The notes: generated from the sequence alone by a model not told the origin. Shown: positions 23,804-34,880, counted from the stretch's first letter. The stretch: 64,000 nt of DNA from Meconema thalassinum (GCA_946902985.2 OX336395.1:287179065-287243064), one strand, 5' to 3'. A program made the numbers and translations.

Positions 23804-25345
23804 TTTTTAGTCTATTTTCATTTATGAAATAAAAATAGGCTTATGAGATCAGCTATTGACCGTGTGTCCATCTGTGTGTGCGTGTGTGTGTGTGTGTGTG
23901 TGAGGATATTTGTGTGTCCCCCCGTAATAACTTCTAAACGGCTGGAGCGATTTCAATGAAACTCGGTAAATTCATAGCACTATTCCGGGCGACCCCGACT
24001 GTGCCCTTAATATTTTGTAACGTCTCACCAATCCAATATGGCGGCTGTGCGAAATATTTCACCAGCATTCAAAATCTCCGAAACTATTACCGATATTACC
24101 CTGGAATTTTGTACGGTGATAAAGGGAACTACTAGAAGTTCACCTATGTGACATTTGAAAACCTGGTAACTACAAAACCAACATGGCGGCCAAGCGAATT
24201 TGCGACTTTTAAATAGCCGTTTCTCGCGATCTAACCAACCAAACGCAATAAAACTTGGTACAGTATATGTTTATACACATTGTAATGCACCGACATCTAA
24301 CTTCGTTCAATTGTTTACAAAACCTCAAGATGGCGGCTGTGCGAAATATTTCACGGCATTCTATATCTCTGAAACTATTACTGGTATCACCATGAAATTT
24401 TGTACGGTGATAAAGGGCACTATTGGAAGTTCATCTATGCAACTTTCAAATACGGGTTAACTACAAAACGAACATGGCGGCCAAGCGAAGTTGAAAGTTT
24501 TAAATAGACTTTTCTCGCGATTTAATGACCCAAACGCAATGAAACTTCGTACTGCAAATGTATATACACATTGTAATGCACTAGTATCTAATTTAGTTCA
24601 ATTTTTTACGTAACCTCAAGATGGCGGCTGTGCAAATTTCGAAAAATTAAGTTTTTATTTCTTGTGTTCATCATGCGATCGAAATCAACATTTGCATAAT
24701 GATCGTACACAATAGTCATCATCTAATAGTACATAACTCTATGGCCTACATATATTAAAATCCAACATGGCGACCATCCGAAATATTTAGACGGTTCTCA
24801 ATATCTATTAATCTACTACAGCAATCAAACTGAAATTTTGTAAGTGTATAGAGGCTATAAGCATAAGTTCACCTATGGGACGTTCAATAACCTGGCGAGC
24901 ACAAATCCAACATGGTGGTGACGCGAAATTTAAATATTCAAATGGACGTTTCTTGCGTTTTATCCATCCGAGCGCAGCGAAACTTGATACGGTATATACT
25001 TATACAAATTTTAATCGACTGGCATCCAATTCATTTAAATTATTTCCATAACCACAAGATGGCAGCTGAGCGAAATGTTAAAATGCCGCTTGTATTTCTT
25101 GTGTTCTAATCATGCCATTGAAGTTTGAATAAAACACCTACACAATAATTTTCATGTAATAGTACATAGATCTAATGCCTATAATATAAAAATCCGACAT
25201 GGTGACCATCCAAAATATTTAAACGGTTCTCAATATCTACGAATCTATTACAGCAATCAAACTGACAATTTTTATGTCGATAGAGGCAATTAATATTAGT
25301 AGGATATATGAAAATAGGCTGTTTAGTTCTTTACGGAACTACTTG
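23804..25345 (+). mobile_element. DINE-1/Helentron-like non-autonomous element, copy B
   Basis: Closely related to copy A. The 5' end has TAGTCTATTTTCA paired with TAAAAATAGGCTTA, then a GT microsatellite (23875-23901). The 3' end has GAAAATAGGCTG, a hairpin AGTTC-tttacg-GAACT (25325-25340) and terminal ACTTG at 25345. The internal ATGG motif sits at 24038, 24183, 24330, 24474, 24621, 24767, 24912, 25059 and 25199, spacings 145, 147, 144, 147, 146, 145, 147 and 140 bp. Alternate units carry CAAGATGGCGGCTGTGCG and AACATGGCGGCCAAGCG, so the basic period is a dimer of about 292 bp. There is no coding capacity. It is the clearest copy for defining the family. Confidence 0.68.
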
Positions 25346-27550
25346 TTTTTACTTAAGGTTTATCGTCTGTGTCGACCACTTTACGTATGTCTTACTTCGG
25401 AATTGATACAAGGGATCTCAGTTGATTATTGGGGAGGGGGCCTGTCCTATATTCCTGTATAGTGAGCATATGCCTTTTCAGGCTGGGTTCCATGAGCGTT
25501 ACTTAATGTTTGATTGTGGTATTACACGACTAATTTTCATATGTACACGTCAAATACAGTTGTGGTTTTTTTTTGTTAAAATTTATTAACACAACAATAC
25601 CGAGAGAAATGCTAAGGAATACATATACTTCGATGCGAGCATTGGCGATTTGAATCTCCTTTGATATGCTATGTTCTTAACATTCTGTCATTACAGTTCA
25701 CATGGCATAACCTACTAATTCGATTGTATTCTCATAAGAAATTAGAAAAATTCAACGTACTCCGCACAGGAATACACCGTAAGTGAATAAATGTGGCAAT
25801 GACGCTTTGACTTTTTAAGCTTGATATTATACCCCCACTAAAATGGAGCACAGACTGTCGTTCATAATAGTTTAGCTATGGCTGGATTCGAAGCACTATT
25901 CTGTTTGGTCTCTCATGCCACGTCAGATTGGACCTTAACCCCCTCAGTCATGAAGGTAACGTACACAGTGTGCGCAACGCGGGTACTAGTCAACTAGGCT
26001 GTTCTACCTCGAACGTTAGTATGCGTGCCAAAGTCTTCAATCATAGTTTATAGTGTTTATTTAACTTTTTAGTATTGCAGATTACGTGGCGTAACCTATT
26101 AATACGATTGTATTGCATGTACGTGTTGTACCCGTATCCGGAGAAAAATGTGCCAGAATCCGAAGAAGGAAATGGATCGCAGCAACTTGTGGTACGCGGC
26201 TAGAAAAATCACGAAGAACTTCTGGCAAACGAATCGGGTGGTGACGGCTACTCTAGATTGTTGTATAGGATCAACTACGGGTTCAGTTAGGAATTAAAAT
26301 AAACTGGAGAGTGAGAAACCCTTTCAAACGCTCAAGGATTGGGTAAAATTGTGGGCCCATAAGTCCTATCTCCACTATAGCACAATATTTCCCTAATTAA
26401 TTGCAAATTAAAATACCAATTTTCTATAAAATGTCAGAAACACGCAAACACGTGCCTGTAAATATTTATTTCACAAACACACACAACAACGAAAATAAAA
26501 TCACGCCCTTCAAATAACCCTTTTGATATTGATTATCGCAAAGCGAATAACAATGATCAAACAAACTTGCCAATTATAATAATAATCAGGCTTGAGAAAT
26601 AAATTAAGTTTCGAATCAAATTATACCCTAGTTTAAGGAGTTAAACAATTTTTTTTAATCACCTATTTCAAAAATAAAACTAGCGATGGCCTTTCTCTAT
26701 TACAATAACACCAGTGAACTCTATACAAATACTCCTTAAATCTAATTAATCCCCATTCTATGAATCTTGTAAAATGTTCAATCTACGGTATCGTAAATTA
26801 TTATTAATAATAATTATAATAATTATTTAATAAATATATTTACATTTTCCCCCATTATTGTACAATTATATACACAATCCTTCAATTCTTGCCACTAAAC
26901 ATTAGTCAGTATTATTGTCATAAGTCATGAATTGGTACTAGTAATCTGTGCAATGAAGCCTAGATTACGATTATGTTCACTCCAATACTTTCTTCTTCGA
27001 ATAGAAATACTAATAAAATAATACAAATTGTTTCAATTAATATATCAAATTGCCATTGCTTCAAGTGCGTTCTCATATCCATGATCCATTAATAATGAAG
27101 ATTTGAGCGTATATCACTAACGTGATATAATCAGCTGATCGTGTTAGTTACCCTAACTATCATCTCGAAACAGGATCAACTCTTCCATATCGTAGATATT
27201 CACACTCAGAATAATGCACACACATCGACGACTATAAACTGCATATTATCAATACCTGTTTGATACTTATTTATCGTGGAACAATATCAAACACGCACAT
27301 TGCCACATTCACTCAACACTGCATACTTATGCATCACCAAGCTGGAATACCATTCCTCAGCTTCTTAACAAATCTTAAAATTGAATTTTCTGCTCAACTT
27401 CGTTAACAATGCAAAACACTACGTAAATCCAACGACTATTCTCCGAAGATAAAATTATGCTCATATAAATCCTCACTAAAATGTCCACTTAATGACAGAC
27501 CCTAGATCTTTATTATAATGCAATTCAAATTAATAACAATAATAACAATC
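25346..27550. other. Unrecognised DNA, mostly AT-rich
   Basis: No gene or repeat family recognised. From about 26,340 onward the strand is strongly AT-rich and rather poor in G, similar in feel to 10,800-12,060 and to 46,560-47,480. It is the left flank of the RTE-like fragment that begins at 27551. Confidence 0.45.
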
Positions 27551-27662
27551 TATGGACATATGAGAAGAATGGGACCGAAACGCCTATCAAATAAAATCCT
27601 CATCTTTCAGGAAAAGAGAAGAACTCAAGTACCATGGTTGAAAGAAGTTTATCAGGATCTTT
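27551..27662 (+). pseudogene. RTE-like RT C-terminal fragment, left half (split by LINE insertion)
   Basis: Translates as a tail starting IYGHMRRM, then KRLSNKIL and WLKEVYQDL. It aligns with [16 protein letters not shown] and WKKQVEKDL of the RT at 12066-13895. Only the far C-terminus is present, so this was a strongly 5'-truncated copy. It stops at the target duplication of the LINE and continues at 46341. The two halves differ by one reading frame, so the fragment had a small indel before or after the split. Confidence 0.7.
27651..27662 (+). repeat. Target-site duplication of the LINE, left copy
   Basis: ATCAGGATCTTT here is identical to 46329-46340. The LINE's CTT-repeat (GAA on the minus strand) tail begins at the next base. 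Confidence 0.9.
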
Positions 27663-27766
27663 CTTCTTCTTCTTCTTCTTCTCCTTCTTTTATTCATGGG
27701 GTCTCTCGTTTTCCAAGTTCCTGTTTAGCGTCGACCTCCAAGATCTTTTGCTACCATGTGTTTCCT

Positions 27767-30700
27767 TCATTCCCACCTGGATATCTCTGCTCCCTTCACA
27801 AAGCTGCAGATCAATCTTATTGGGTCCTCTAGGATTTTCTCTCTTTCTTCACCCGGCAGCCCCAGTGTGGAGATTCTAGTTCTTCCCAGCGCCTCACATT
27901 CAAAAAGTATGTGTTCAGCTGATTCTTCTGCTTCATTGCATTTCCTACATATATTGTCTCTTATTACTCCAATTCTATGTAGGTGTTTTTTAAGATGGCA
28001 GTGTCCTGTCAATAGTCCCACTACCCATCTTATATTTCCTCTGCTAAGTTGTAGAAGTTGTTTAGTGTGCTTCTTGTTTGGTCCTTTTATCAGTTCCTTT
28101 GCAAGTCTGCAACCTGGAGTCTTTTTCCAGTTTTCTATTTGCTTCTTTTGTACCCATTTACCTATTACATGTCGGGCTTGTCTGTAAGAGATCCCACATA
28201 CAGGTTCTGGGCCTACAAAATGTATCTCTGCTCCTTTTCTGGCCAGTTCATCTGCCCTTTCATTACCTTCTATACCTGCATGCCCTGGTACCCATATTAT
28301 TTTAACGGTGTTGTACTCTGAGAGCTTCAGGAGAACTGAGTGGCAGTACCATACTATTTTGGATGTTATCCGGACAGCCTCTAGTGCCTTAATGGCTGCT
28401 TGGCTGTCCGTAAAAATGAAAATGTTCTTATCTTTATATTTCATTTTCAGGTTTTCTTCAAGACATGTGGTGATAGCTAACACCTCCGCTTGAAAGACAG
28501 TAGTGTGTCTGCCAAGGCTCATTTGAATTGATCTCTCAGGTCTTTCCCCGTTGATCCCTCCTCCTGTACCACTTACAGTTTTTGAGCCATCAGTCCACCA
28601 AACTATATCCTCTCTATCGGTCTTCCACTTGTTGATATCCCAGTCTTCCTTTTTTATTATTTGGGTCTCAAATGGTTTCTCAAAGTTATACTTTGGTATC
28701 ATGTAATCAGAGGGCATGTGTAGTACTTCCCCTGTTATAACTCTGTTAATTTTACAGTGTCCTAGACTGGGCCTTTGTGCTTTCCAGCATTCTGTTTGTT
28801 CCAATCTATATGAACTCATTCTAGCCTGTCCCTCTATGAAGTTGCTTAGAGATGGGAGATCCAGTAATGTATTCAAGGCTTCTGTCGGCGCAGTTTTCAT
28901 AGCTCCAGTTATAGCAACACATGCCATTCTCTGCAGACTATTTAATCTGCTGCCGACATTTCCTTGTTTTGCTTTCTCCCACCAAATGATTGAAGCATAG
29001 GTTATCAGTGGTCTAATGATCATTGTGTATATCCACATTACCACCGACGGATTTAGACCCCATGTTGTCCCAACAGCTCTCTTACACGCATAGAGTAAGT
29101 TCTTGGCCCGGGTTATGTTCCTTTCTATATGTGGATTCCAGGTTAGCTTTTTATCTAGCACTACTCCAAGATATAGTACCTGTTCTTCCATATAGATTTC
29201 TTGCCCAAAGAGCTTCAGTGTTCTCTTTCCCTCTAATTTTTTCTTTCTTGTAAAAGGGACCAGAGTTATCTTATTCGGGTTAACGGAAAGCTGTTCTTCC
29301 CGACACCAGTTCTCTACAAGGTTAAGTGATCTCTGCATGAGGTCCTGTATGACACTCATCACCTTACCTCGTACTACAATCACTAGGTCATCTGCATATC
29401 CTTGTGTATACATACCCTGTTCATTGAGCCTGGCTATGATTTTGTCCACTACAAGGTTCCACAGCAGAGGAGATAACACTCCTCCCTGAGCACAGCCTCG
29501 AGTGGCCCTAACCGTTAGCGTCTCGTCAAACAGGGTTGCTTTTATCCTTCTTCCGTCCAGCATAGATTTAATCCATTTTACGACGGTTTTGCTGACCTTG
29601 CTCTCTTCTACTGCTTTGATCATAGAGTCATAGGTTGTATTACTGAAGGCCCCTTCTATGTCTAGAAATGCCGCCAGTGCTATTTCTTTATATTCTAGGC
29701 TTTCCTCTATTTTGCAAACCAAGTGATGGAGTGCTGCTTCAGTGGATCTGCCTGGTCTATATGCAAACTGATTTTCATGTATCATTGAGTTCAGTTGCAC
29801 AGTTCTTCGGATGTATTTATCCATAATTTTCTCCATTGCTTTTAGCATGAAGGAATTTAAGCATAATGGTCTGTAGGCTTTGGCTTGAGCATAATTCGCC
29901 CTACCAGGCTTCGGTATAAATACCGCTTTAGCCTCAGACCATGATTTCGGCACGTACCCTAGGGCTAGACTAGCTCTGAATAGGTTTGTCAAGGCCTCAA
30001 CAAGTATCTCCCGTCCTTCCTGAAGGAGTATCGGAAGTATCTCATCTGGCCCCGGAGCCTTTATGGGTTGAAACGTGTCGATTGCCCATCTCACTTGATT
30101 GGGTTTTACTAGTCTTTTGGCACAGTTCCAGTCTGCTCTTCGAGCTTTGGCCTCTGTTCCAATCTCTTCTTCCTCTGTCATCTCCTCAGCCTCAGGAAAA
30201 TGACACGCCATCAACATCTCTAGCGTGTCCCTCCCTCCCTGAGTAAATGTTCCATCGGATCTTTCCAGTGTTCCTACTTGGTTTATGTGAGTTGCTTTGA
30301 GAACCTTCTGAAGCCTTGCTGCTTCAGTGTGCGTTTCCACTTTCTCACAGAACAGTCTCCAAGATTTTCTCTTTGCTCTCCGTATTTCTAGGTTATACTC
30401 AGTGAGTTTCCTATGATATATATTCCACATACCATTTCTAGATGATATTTTATACAAAGCCCTAACCTCTTTTTTCAATTTGGCTAGGTTGTTGTTCCAC
30501 CACCTGACGTTTTTGGTGTTCTTCTTTTCTCTGAGAGGACAGTTGTCATGGTATGAGTCTATAATGGCATCTTCTAAAAGTTCCACTGCCTCATCCAATT
30601 CTCTCTGTCCCCTCACATCAGTTCGGATCTTCTGCACCGCCTGCCCCAGAACTTCTCTGTATCCATCCCAGTTAGTTCTTTTGGGGTCTCTGTACATTTC

Positions 30701-31450
30701 GATTCTACTTTGTCTCGCATCTATTGCAAATTGGATATGCTGGTGGTCTGCCAGTGATGGTTCCTCCAGCACCTTCCAATCTTTAATGAAATTTGCAATA
30801 TGCGTAGTGCTCATTGTAATGTCTATTACCTCCCTACGATTCTTATTTATGAATGTAGGCTTATTTCCTAGGTTTAGTATCATGATCTCAGTTCTCATGA
30901 TAAACTCTAGTAAAGACTCACCTCTTGCATTGCAGTTCGTACTGCCCCATGCCGTGTGGTGTGAATTTGCATCCGCTCCCAGGACTAGATGTTCTCCTTT
31001 CCTCTTTGCGTTGCAAATTAAGTTCTCAACTTCTTCTGTTGGAGGCAGATTAGTTGAGTCATATGGGAAGTACGCAGAGCCTATAATTATTTCTCTGGGT
31101 CCTTCCCAATTTCCAAGTTTTACCTTGGCCACAGTCAAATCCCGTGAACAGTGCTCCTGCAATAGAAGACATTGTAGTTTCCTACTCACAAGAAGGCACG
31201 TTCTGGGTATTTCCGATATTGTATCGTACATTAGCTTACCTCCAGATTCCGCCAGTCCTGCTACTTTGCCCTTGACTACCCATGGCTCCTGAATTAGGGC
31301 CACGTCAATAGCCTCGGACTTGAACTTTCTGGCGAAATTGGCCACAGCTACTTTTTTATGTTGAAGGTTGGCCTGAAGTATTTTCAGTACCATTCTTGCC
31401 AACATTGGGTTTCGTTTTTCCTTTGATGACCTGAAACCTGATTTGCCCAA
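27767..31450 (-). CDS. LINE ORF2: endonuclease, reverse transcriptase, RNase H
   Basis: 1227 codons, open throughout. The N-terminal APE-type endonuclease has ILQANLQH, ALIQEPW, GADANSHHTAWGS and SLADHQH, which supply the Asn, Glu, Asp/Asn and His catalytic positions. The RT has YRPLCLNS, AAFLDIEGAFSN, GCAQGGVLSPLLWN and QGYADDLVIVV, the catalytic YADD lying near residue 683. RNase H follows with WWTDGSK (about residue 952), QAEVLAI, FTDSQAAIKAL and NERADELAR (about 1067), which supply the Asp-Glu-Asp-Asp set. A C-terminal C-x2-C-x8-H-x4-C knuckle lies near residue 1168. It nicks target DNA and copies the element RNA in place. The start at 31450 overlaps the end of ORF1 by 95 bases in another frame, so translation probably needs reinitiation or frameshifting. 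Every catalytic motif is intact, so the copy may be competent. Confidence 0.93.
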   Translation of the reverse strand: MGKSGFRSSKEKRNPMLARMVLKILQANLQHKKVAVANFARKFKSEAIDVALIQEPWVVKGKVAGLAESGGKLMYDTISEIPRTCLLVSRKLQCLLLQEHCSRDLTVAKVKLGNWEGPREIIIGSAYFPYDSTNLPPTEEVENLICNAKRKGEHLVLGADANSHHTAWGSTNCNARGESLLEFIMRTEIMILNLGNKPTFINKNRREVIDITMSTTHIANFIKDWKVLEEPSLADHQHIQFAIDARQSRIEMYRDPKRTNWDGYREVLGQAVQKIRTDVRGQRELDEAVELLEDAIIDSYHDNCPLREKKNTKNVRWWNNNLAKLKKEVRALYKISSRNGMWNIYHRKLTEYNLEIRRAKRKSWRLFCEKVETHTEAARLQKVLKATHINQVGTLERSDGTFTQGGRDTLEMLMACHFPEAEEMTEEEEIGTEAKARRADWNCAKRLVKPNQVRWAIDTFQPIKAPGPDEILPILLQEGREILVEALTNLFRASLALGYVPKSWSEAKAVFIPKPGRANYAQAKAYRPLCLNSFMLKAMEKIMDKYIRRTVQLNSMIHENQFAYRPGRSTEAALHHLVCKIEESLEYKEIALAAFLDIEGAFSNTTYDSMIKAVEESKVSKTVVKWIKSMLDGRRIKATLFDETLTVRATRGCAQGGVLSPLLWNLVVDKIIARLNEQGMYTQGYADDLVIVVRGKVMSVIQDLMQRSLNLVENWCREEQLSVNPNKITLVPFTRKKKLEGKRTLKLFGQEIYMEEQVLYLGVVLDKKLTWNPHIERNITRAKNLLYACKRAVGTTWGLNPSVVMWIYTMIIRPLITYASIIWWEKAKQGNVGSRLNSLQRMACVAITGAMKTAPTEALNTLLDLPSLSNFIEGQARMSSYRLEQTECWKAQRPSLGHCKINRVITGEVLHMPSDYMIPKYNFEKPFETQIIKKEDWDINKWKTDREDIVWWTDGSKTVSGTGGGINGERPERSIQMSLGRHTTVFQAEVLAITTCLEENLKMKYKDKNIFIFTDSQAAIKALEAVRITSKIVWYCHSVLLKLSEYNTVKIIWVPGHAGIEGNERADELARKGAEIHFVGPEPVCGISYRQARHVIGKWVQKKQIENWKKTPGCRLAKELIKGPNKKHTKQLLQLSRGNIRWVVGLLTGHCHLKKHLHRIGVIRDNICRKCNEAEESAEHILFECEALGRTRISTLGLPGEEREKILEDPIRLICSFVKGAEISRWE

Positions 31451-32450
31451 GTCCGAGTTTAGCCTTCAGACTTCTCTTCTTGAGCTCTTCAAAGTCTCGT
31501 TCACCAAGGGCCATAACGACTGTCCTTCCTGTTTCGTCAGTTGTTGATGCATTCAGCACTCTCCAATCTTTCGTCAGAATTTTGGTGTCGTGCTGGTGTA
31601 TTCTGACAAGAACGTCTTCCACTTTCATCTTGTCAAAAGGAGGTGGAAACTTGGTGATGACCTTGATAGTGTTCAACACCTTCTTAGCGTCCGCCACCTC
31701 TAAATTCTCCCCTTTCCAGGGGTTACAATTGGATACTGTCTGCTCCAGCCAGCTTTTAGTTTCTGGATTGGCACAGATAAGTACCATTGCTCCATTTTCC
31801 AGCCTTGGTGACTCGAGGAAGCCTGGCAGACACCCATCTGACAGCGGCTTCATCTGCGCTATCAAGACGGTTGACAGTTCCGTCATATCCTCCTCCTTGA
31901 GCTTGCCATCTGGAAAGGTCTTAGGTATTATTACGACCTTGGATGAGGTCAGTCGTTCCGAAAAGGACATGACTGTTTCCTCCTTCTGTCTCTTGGAGAG
32001 TGGTTTTACAGCCGAACTTGGTGGCGTGCTGTCCTCCGACCTTGGTCTTTTGGACCTTGTCGGAGGCATAGCATTTTGCCGATCTCTGTTCTTAGGCTTC
32101 TTCTCCACCCAAGTTCCAGCCGCTATCTTGGCTTCTTTTCTCGCTTTCTTCTTTTCTTTGTAATATGCATTTGTGCGAGGTTTATTTTCTATGTGCATCC
32201 TGTTGATCTTTGATGCAGATATCTTCAGGTCTTTCTCGGTGGAATCTCCTGTGCTACTTGGTCCTGCAGTCTGCTCTACTGTAGCTTCTGTTGCCTTTTC
32301 CAATTCGTGTTTGGATTTAGAGACAGCCTGTCCTACTGGGACTTCTGTCTCCATTTTTTCATCTCCGGTCTGCATATGGATCTGCTCTGTTGGAGCTTCC
32401 ATGGCTTCCTTTGATGTGGGGTTTGTAGTTGGTTCTTTCTGATTGTCCAT
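31356..32450 (-). CDS. LINE ORF1 protein (DUF4780-like nucleic-acid-binding protein)
   Basis: 364 codons starting 51 bases from the break in the 5'UTR. The first half is charged and probably disordered, with a basic block (KEKKKARKEAKIAAG) and an NLS-like TRSKRPRSEDS. The second half has a folded-looking region, about residues 165-345, with VVIIPKTFPDG, GAMVLICANPETKSWLEQ and ILTKDWRVLNASTTDETGRT, which resembles the DUF4780 type of domain found in ORF1 proteins of insect retroelements. No CCHC zinc knuckle is visible, unlike many I-clade ORF1 proteins. The likely role is binding the element RNA in a ribonucleoprotein with ORF2. The frame is intact. Confidence 0.82.
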   Translation of the reverse strand: MDNQKEPTTNPTSKEAMEAPTEQIHMQTGDEKMETEVPVGQAVSKSKHELEKATEATVEQTAGPSSTGDSTEKDLKISASKINRMHIENKPRTNAYYKEKKKARKEAKIAAGTWVEKKPKNRDRQNAMPPTRSKRPRSEDSTPPSSAVKPLSKRQKEETVMSFSERLTSSKVVIIPKTFPDGKLKEEDMTELSTVLIAQMKPLSDGCLPGFLESPRLENGAMVLICANPETKSWLEQTVSNCNPWKGENLEVADAKKVLNTIKVITKFPPPFDKMKVEDVLVRIHQHDTKILTKDWRVLNASTTDETGRTVVMALGERDFEELKKRSLKAKLGLGQIRFQVIKGKTKPNVGKNGTENTSGQPST

Positions 32451-32495
32451 ACTTCATATTATAATAGGGTTTTTGCCCCTTCTAGGGTCCTGAGC

Positions 32496-32501
32496 GACGT
32501 T
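32496..32501 (+). repeat. 6-bp target duplication of the 13-kb element, left copy
   Basis: GACGTT immediately precedes the left arm. The identical GACGTT follows the right arm at 45692-45697. Joining the flanks across one copy gives continuous LINE 5'UTR. Confidence 0.85.
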
Positions 32502-33399
32502 AGTAGTTAAGGAAATGTATGTTTTGAATATTGCGTAATCGCGAGGACATATTGCATCATCATGACGTCATCTGATAGCTATGCGGATGTGAGCACGTGC
32601 ACGTGCACATGTTAGCGTGGGAAGAGGTTGACCTTTAACTGCTTGAAGCAGATAACCTTTGGGTAACCGCTTGAAGCAGATAACCTTTGACTTATTTATA
32701 TGATAGAGATAAAAATTAATGGGTGTAGATGTCATCTGATACCCATGCAAGTGAGCAGCTGTGCGAGCGATCACGTGATATGTCTGCGGTGTTCGTGTGA
32801 GACGTGGTTGACGCTTTTGTAAGAGAGCGGAACTTTTAAATGGTTATTTATAGCTGAGTTTTTTTATATTTATTAAAAAACAAAACAAAAAACTAATAGG
32901 TCATTCGCTTTTTAGTATTTCGCTAACCAATAATGCGATTTAAGCATAGGGGGTGTCGTAGGACTCGTAGTGAATTCTCCTTTTGTATGAACGAGGTATG
33001 TCAACCCCCAAAATAAAAACTACCCTTACACGGGCAGAAAGAGTAATTTTTTGTATGTATGCACGCCGGTGGCTTTTGTCAAAAGGGCCTAACTACACTT
33101 TTGTTAATATTTTCTGAACCCCTGATGGGATTTTGCCATAGGCAGTATCCTAGCACTTGGGGTGACGCCTCGTTTTTAAATGTGTGATTCATTTTTTTGT
33201 CGAAAGGGCCTAACTACTCTTTTGTTAATATCTCGCGAACCAATCATGCTAGGGACTTGTATGAGGGGTCCTAGCACTTGGGGCGATGTCCCCCCTTTGG
33301 GGGTGAAACTACCCCCCAAAATTGAAAACTCAATATCTTGGAAACTAAGAATCCTAAAATTTGGCGTGATAGCTCTAAAAATAGGTGATGACATAGGCT

Positions 33400-34180
33400 T
33401 TTAGCTGGATTGGTCATTTCACCCCTAAAATAGTAAATAGTCATGTTATGGGGAAAAAACGTGTTAAACACCTAAAAATGATAAATGAAACTAAGATCTT
33501 TTGTTTTTGATGAAAAATAGCAGGGGGGGTGAAAACTACCCCTAAATTGAAAAATCGATACCTTGGAAACTAAGAACCGTTAAATTAGGTGTAATAGCTT
33601 AAAAAAATTGTTGTGATATAGGCTTTTATCTGGATAGATGATTTCACCCCTAAAACAGTAAATAGTGATTTTACACTGGGGGAAAAAGGTGTTAAAAGGG
33701 TAAAAATGATAATTGAACCTATGATCTTTTGTTTTTGATGAAAAATAGCAGGGGTGTGAAAACTACCCCTAAATTGAAAAATCGATACCTTGGAAACTAA
33801 GAACCGTAAAATTAGGTGTAATAGCTTAAAAAGTTGGTTGTGACATAGGCTTTTATCTGGATAGATGATTTCACCCCTAAAACAGTAAATAGCGATTTTA
33901 CACTGGGGAAAAAGATGTTAAAAGGGTAAAAAATGATAATTGAACCTATGATCTTTTGTTTTTGATGAAAAATAGCAGGGGGTGAATACTACCCCTAAAT
34001 TGAAAAATCGATACGGTACCTTGCAAACTAAGTACCCTAAAATTATATGTTATAGTTGAAAAATAGGTGATGACATACGCTTTTACCTCGATAGATTATT
34101 TCACTCTTAAAACAGGGAATAGTAATGTTACAGGAGAAAAAGGTATTAAACACTTAAAAGCATAAGAGTTTTGTGAAACC
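33400..34180 (+). repeat. 227-bp tandem repeat, left arm, about 3 copies
   Basis: The marker AAAAATAGCAGGGG recurs with AGCA at 33519, 33747 and 33974, spacings 228 and 227 bp. Each unit also has CTTGGAAACTAAGAACCGT, a GCTTTTATCTGGATAGATGA block and GTTTTTGATGAAAAA. The same unit is present about eight times in the right arm. Confidence 0.88.
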
Positions 34181-34789
34181 ATGCTTTAATGAATGAGTTG
34201 TATGGAGGATGACAGCTTGCTAATTATTATTATTATTATTATTAGGTAATTATGGATTAATGTGTTTATTGCTAACGAATAAGGCTACAGAGTTTTATCA
34301 GTTGTTGTACAAATCAGGATGGCCAACCCGTTGCCATGCCCCATGAATTTACCCAAAAGAGCCAAAACGTTAAGGTTATCGACTTGAGATTTTATCAGAG
34401 AGGGTGTTGTTTTGGACTGACAATGGCTAACCCCTTCCCATGATTCATGAATTGACCCAAAACATTTTACCTGACAAGACTGAGTGTACCCTGTTGCAGC
34501 CTTTAGAAAATTGAACCTGGAGCTCTGTGGTGACAGTTGAGTTATATGAATGATGCTTTTTGAACAAACACACACTTGCATACGATCGTTGGGTTGAATC
34601 TGCACAGAGCCACTGGCTTTGTTTATGTAATGAGTCTTGGTGATAAGAACACGGAGCTGTTGCCAGCAAGTTTCATATTACTCGTCTGCTTGATAGTGGA
34701 CGTGCTTCGCACCGTGTTAATTTACATGAGAGGATAGTTGTTAGGTAAGGGTTGACAAGGCTCAATGAACCTTATTGCAACCTTGAAAT

Positions 34790-34880
34790 GAAAATTAATT
34801 TCTCGGTATAGTCGGGGTTGGAAGCCAAGTCCTTAGGGTAGACAACCAAGTATGATAAACACTACACTGTGAGATGGTCA
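34790..34880 (-). repeat. tRNA-like SINE stretch in the left arm
   Basis: On the minus strand it reads CACAGTGTAGTGTTTATCAT (A-box-like) followed by GGCTTCCAACCCCGACTAT (a degenerate B box). A mirror copy lies at about 42190-42265 in the right arm, so the SINE was in the arm before the arms last became identical. Confidence 0.4.

Larger units (their letters stand above)
27663..32501 (-). mobile_element. LOA/I-type LINE, main part (3' end to 5'UTR)
   Basis: A non-LTR retrotransposon on the minus strand with two ORFs, a 3'UTR of about 100 bases and a (GAA)n tail (CTT repeats at 27663-27685 on the plus strand). The 5'UTR is interrupted at 32501 by the 13-kb inverted-repeat element and resumes at 45698. 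Removing that element gives a LINE of about 5,470 bp bounded by the 12-bp duplication ATCAGGATCTTT, so it looks full length. An endonuclease, RT and RNase H in ORF2 plus a simple-repeat tail place it in the I superfamily, probably LOA-like. Both ORFs are open. Confidence 0.88.

Noticed and set aside
30480..31292. 270-codon plus-strand ORF
   Set aside because: Antisense shadow of the LINE ORF2 endonuclease region, which has intact catalytic motifs on the minus strand. The same applies to the plus-strand frames at 27756-28187 and 31480-32163.
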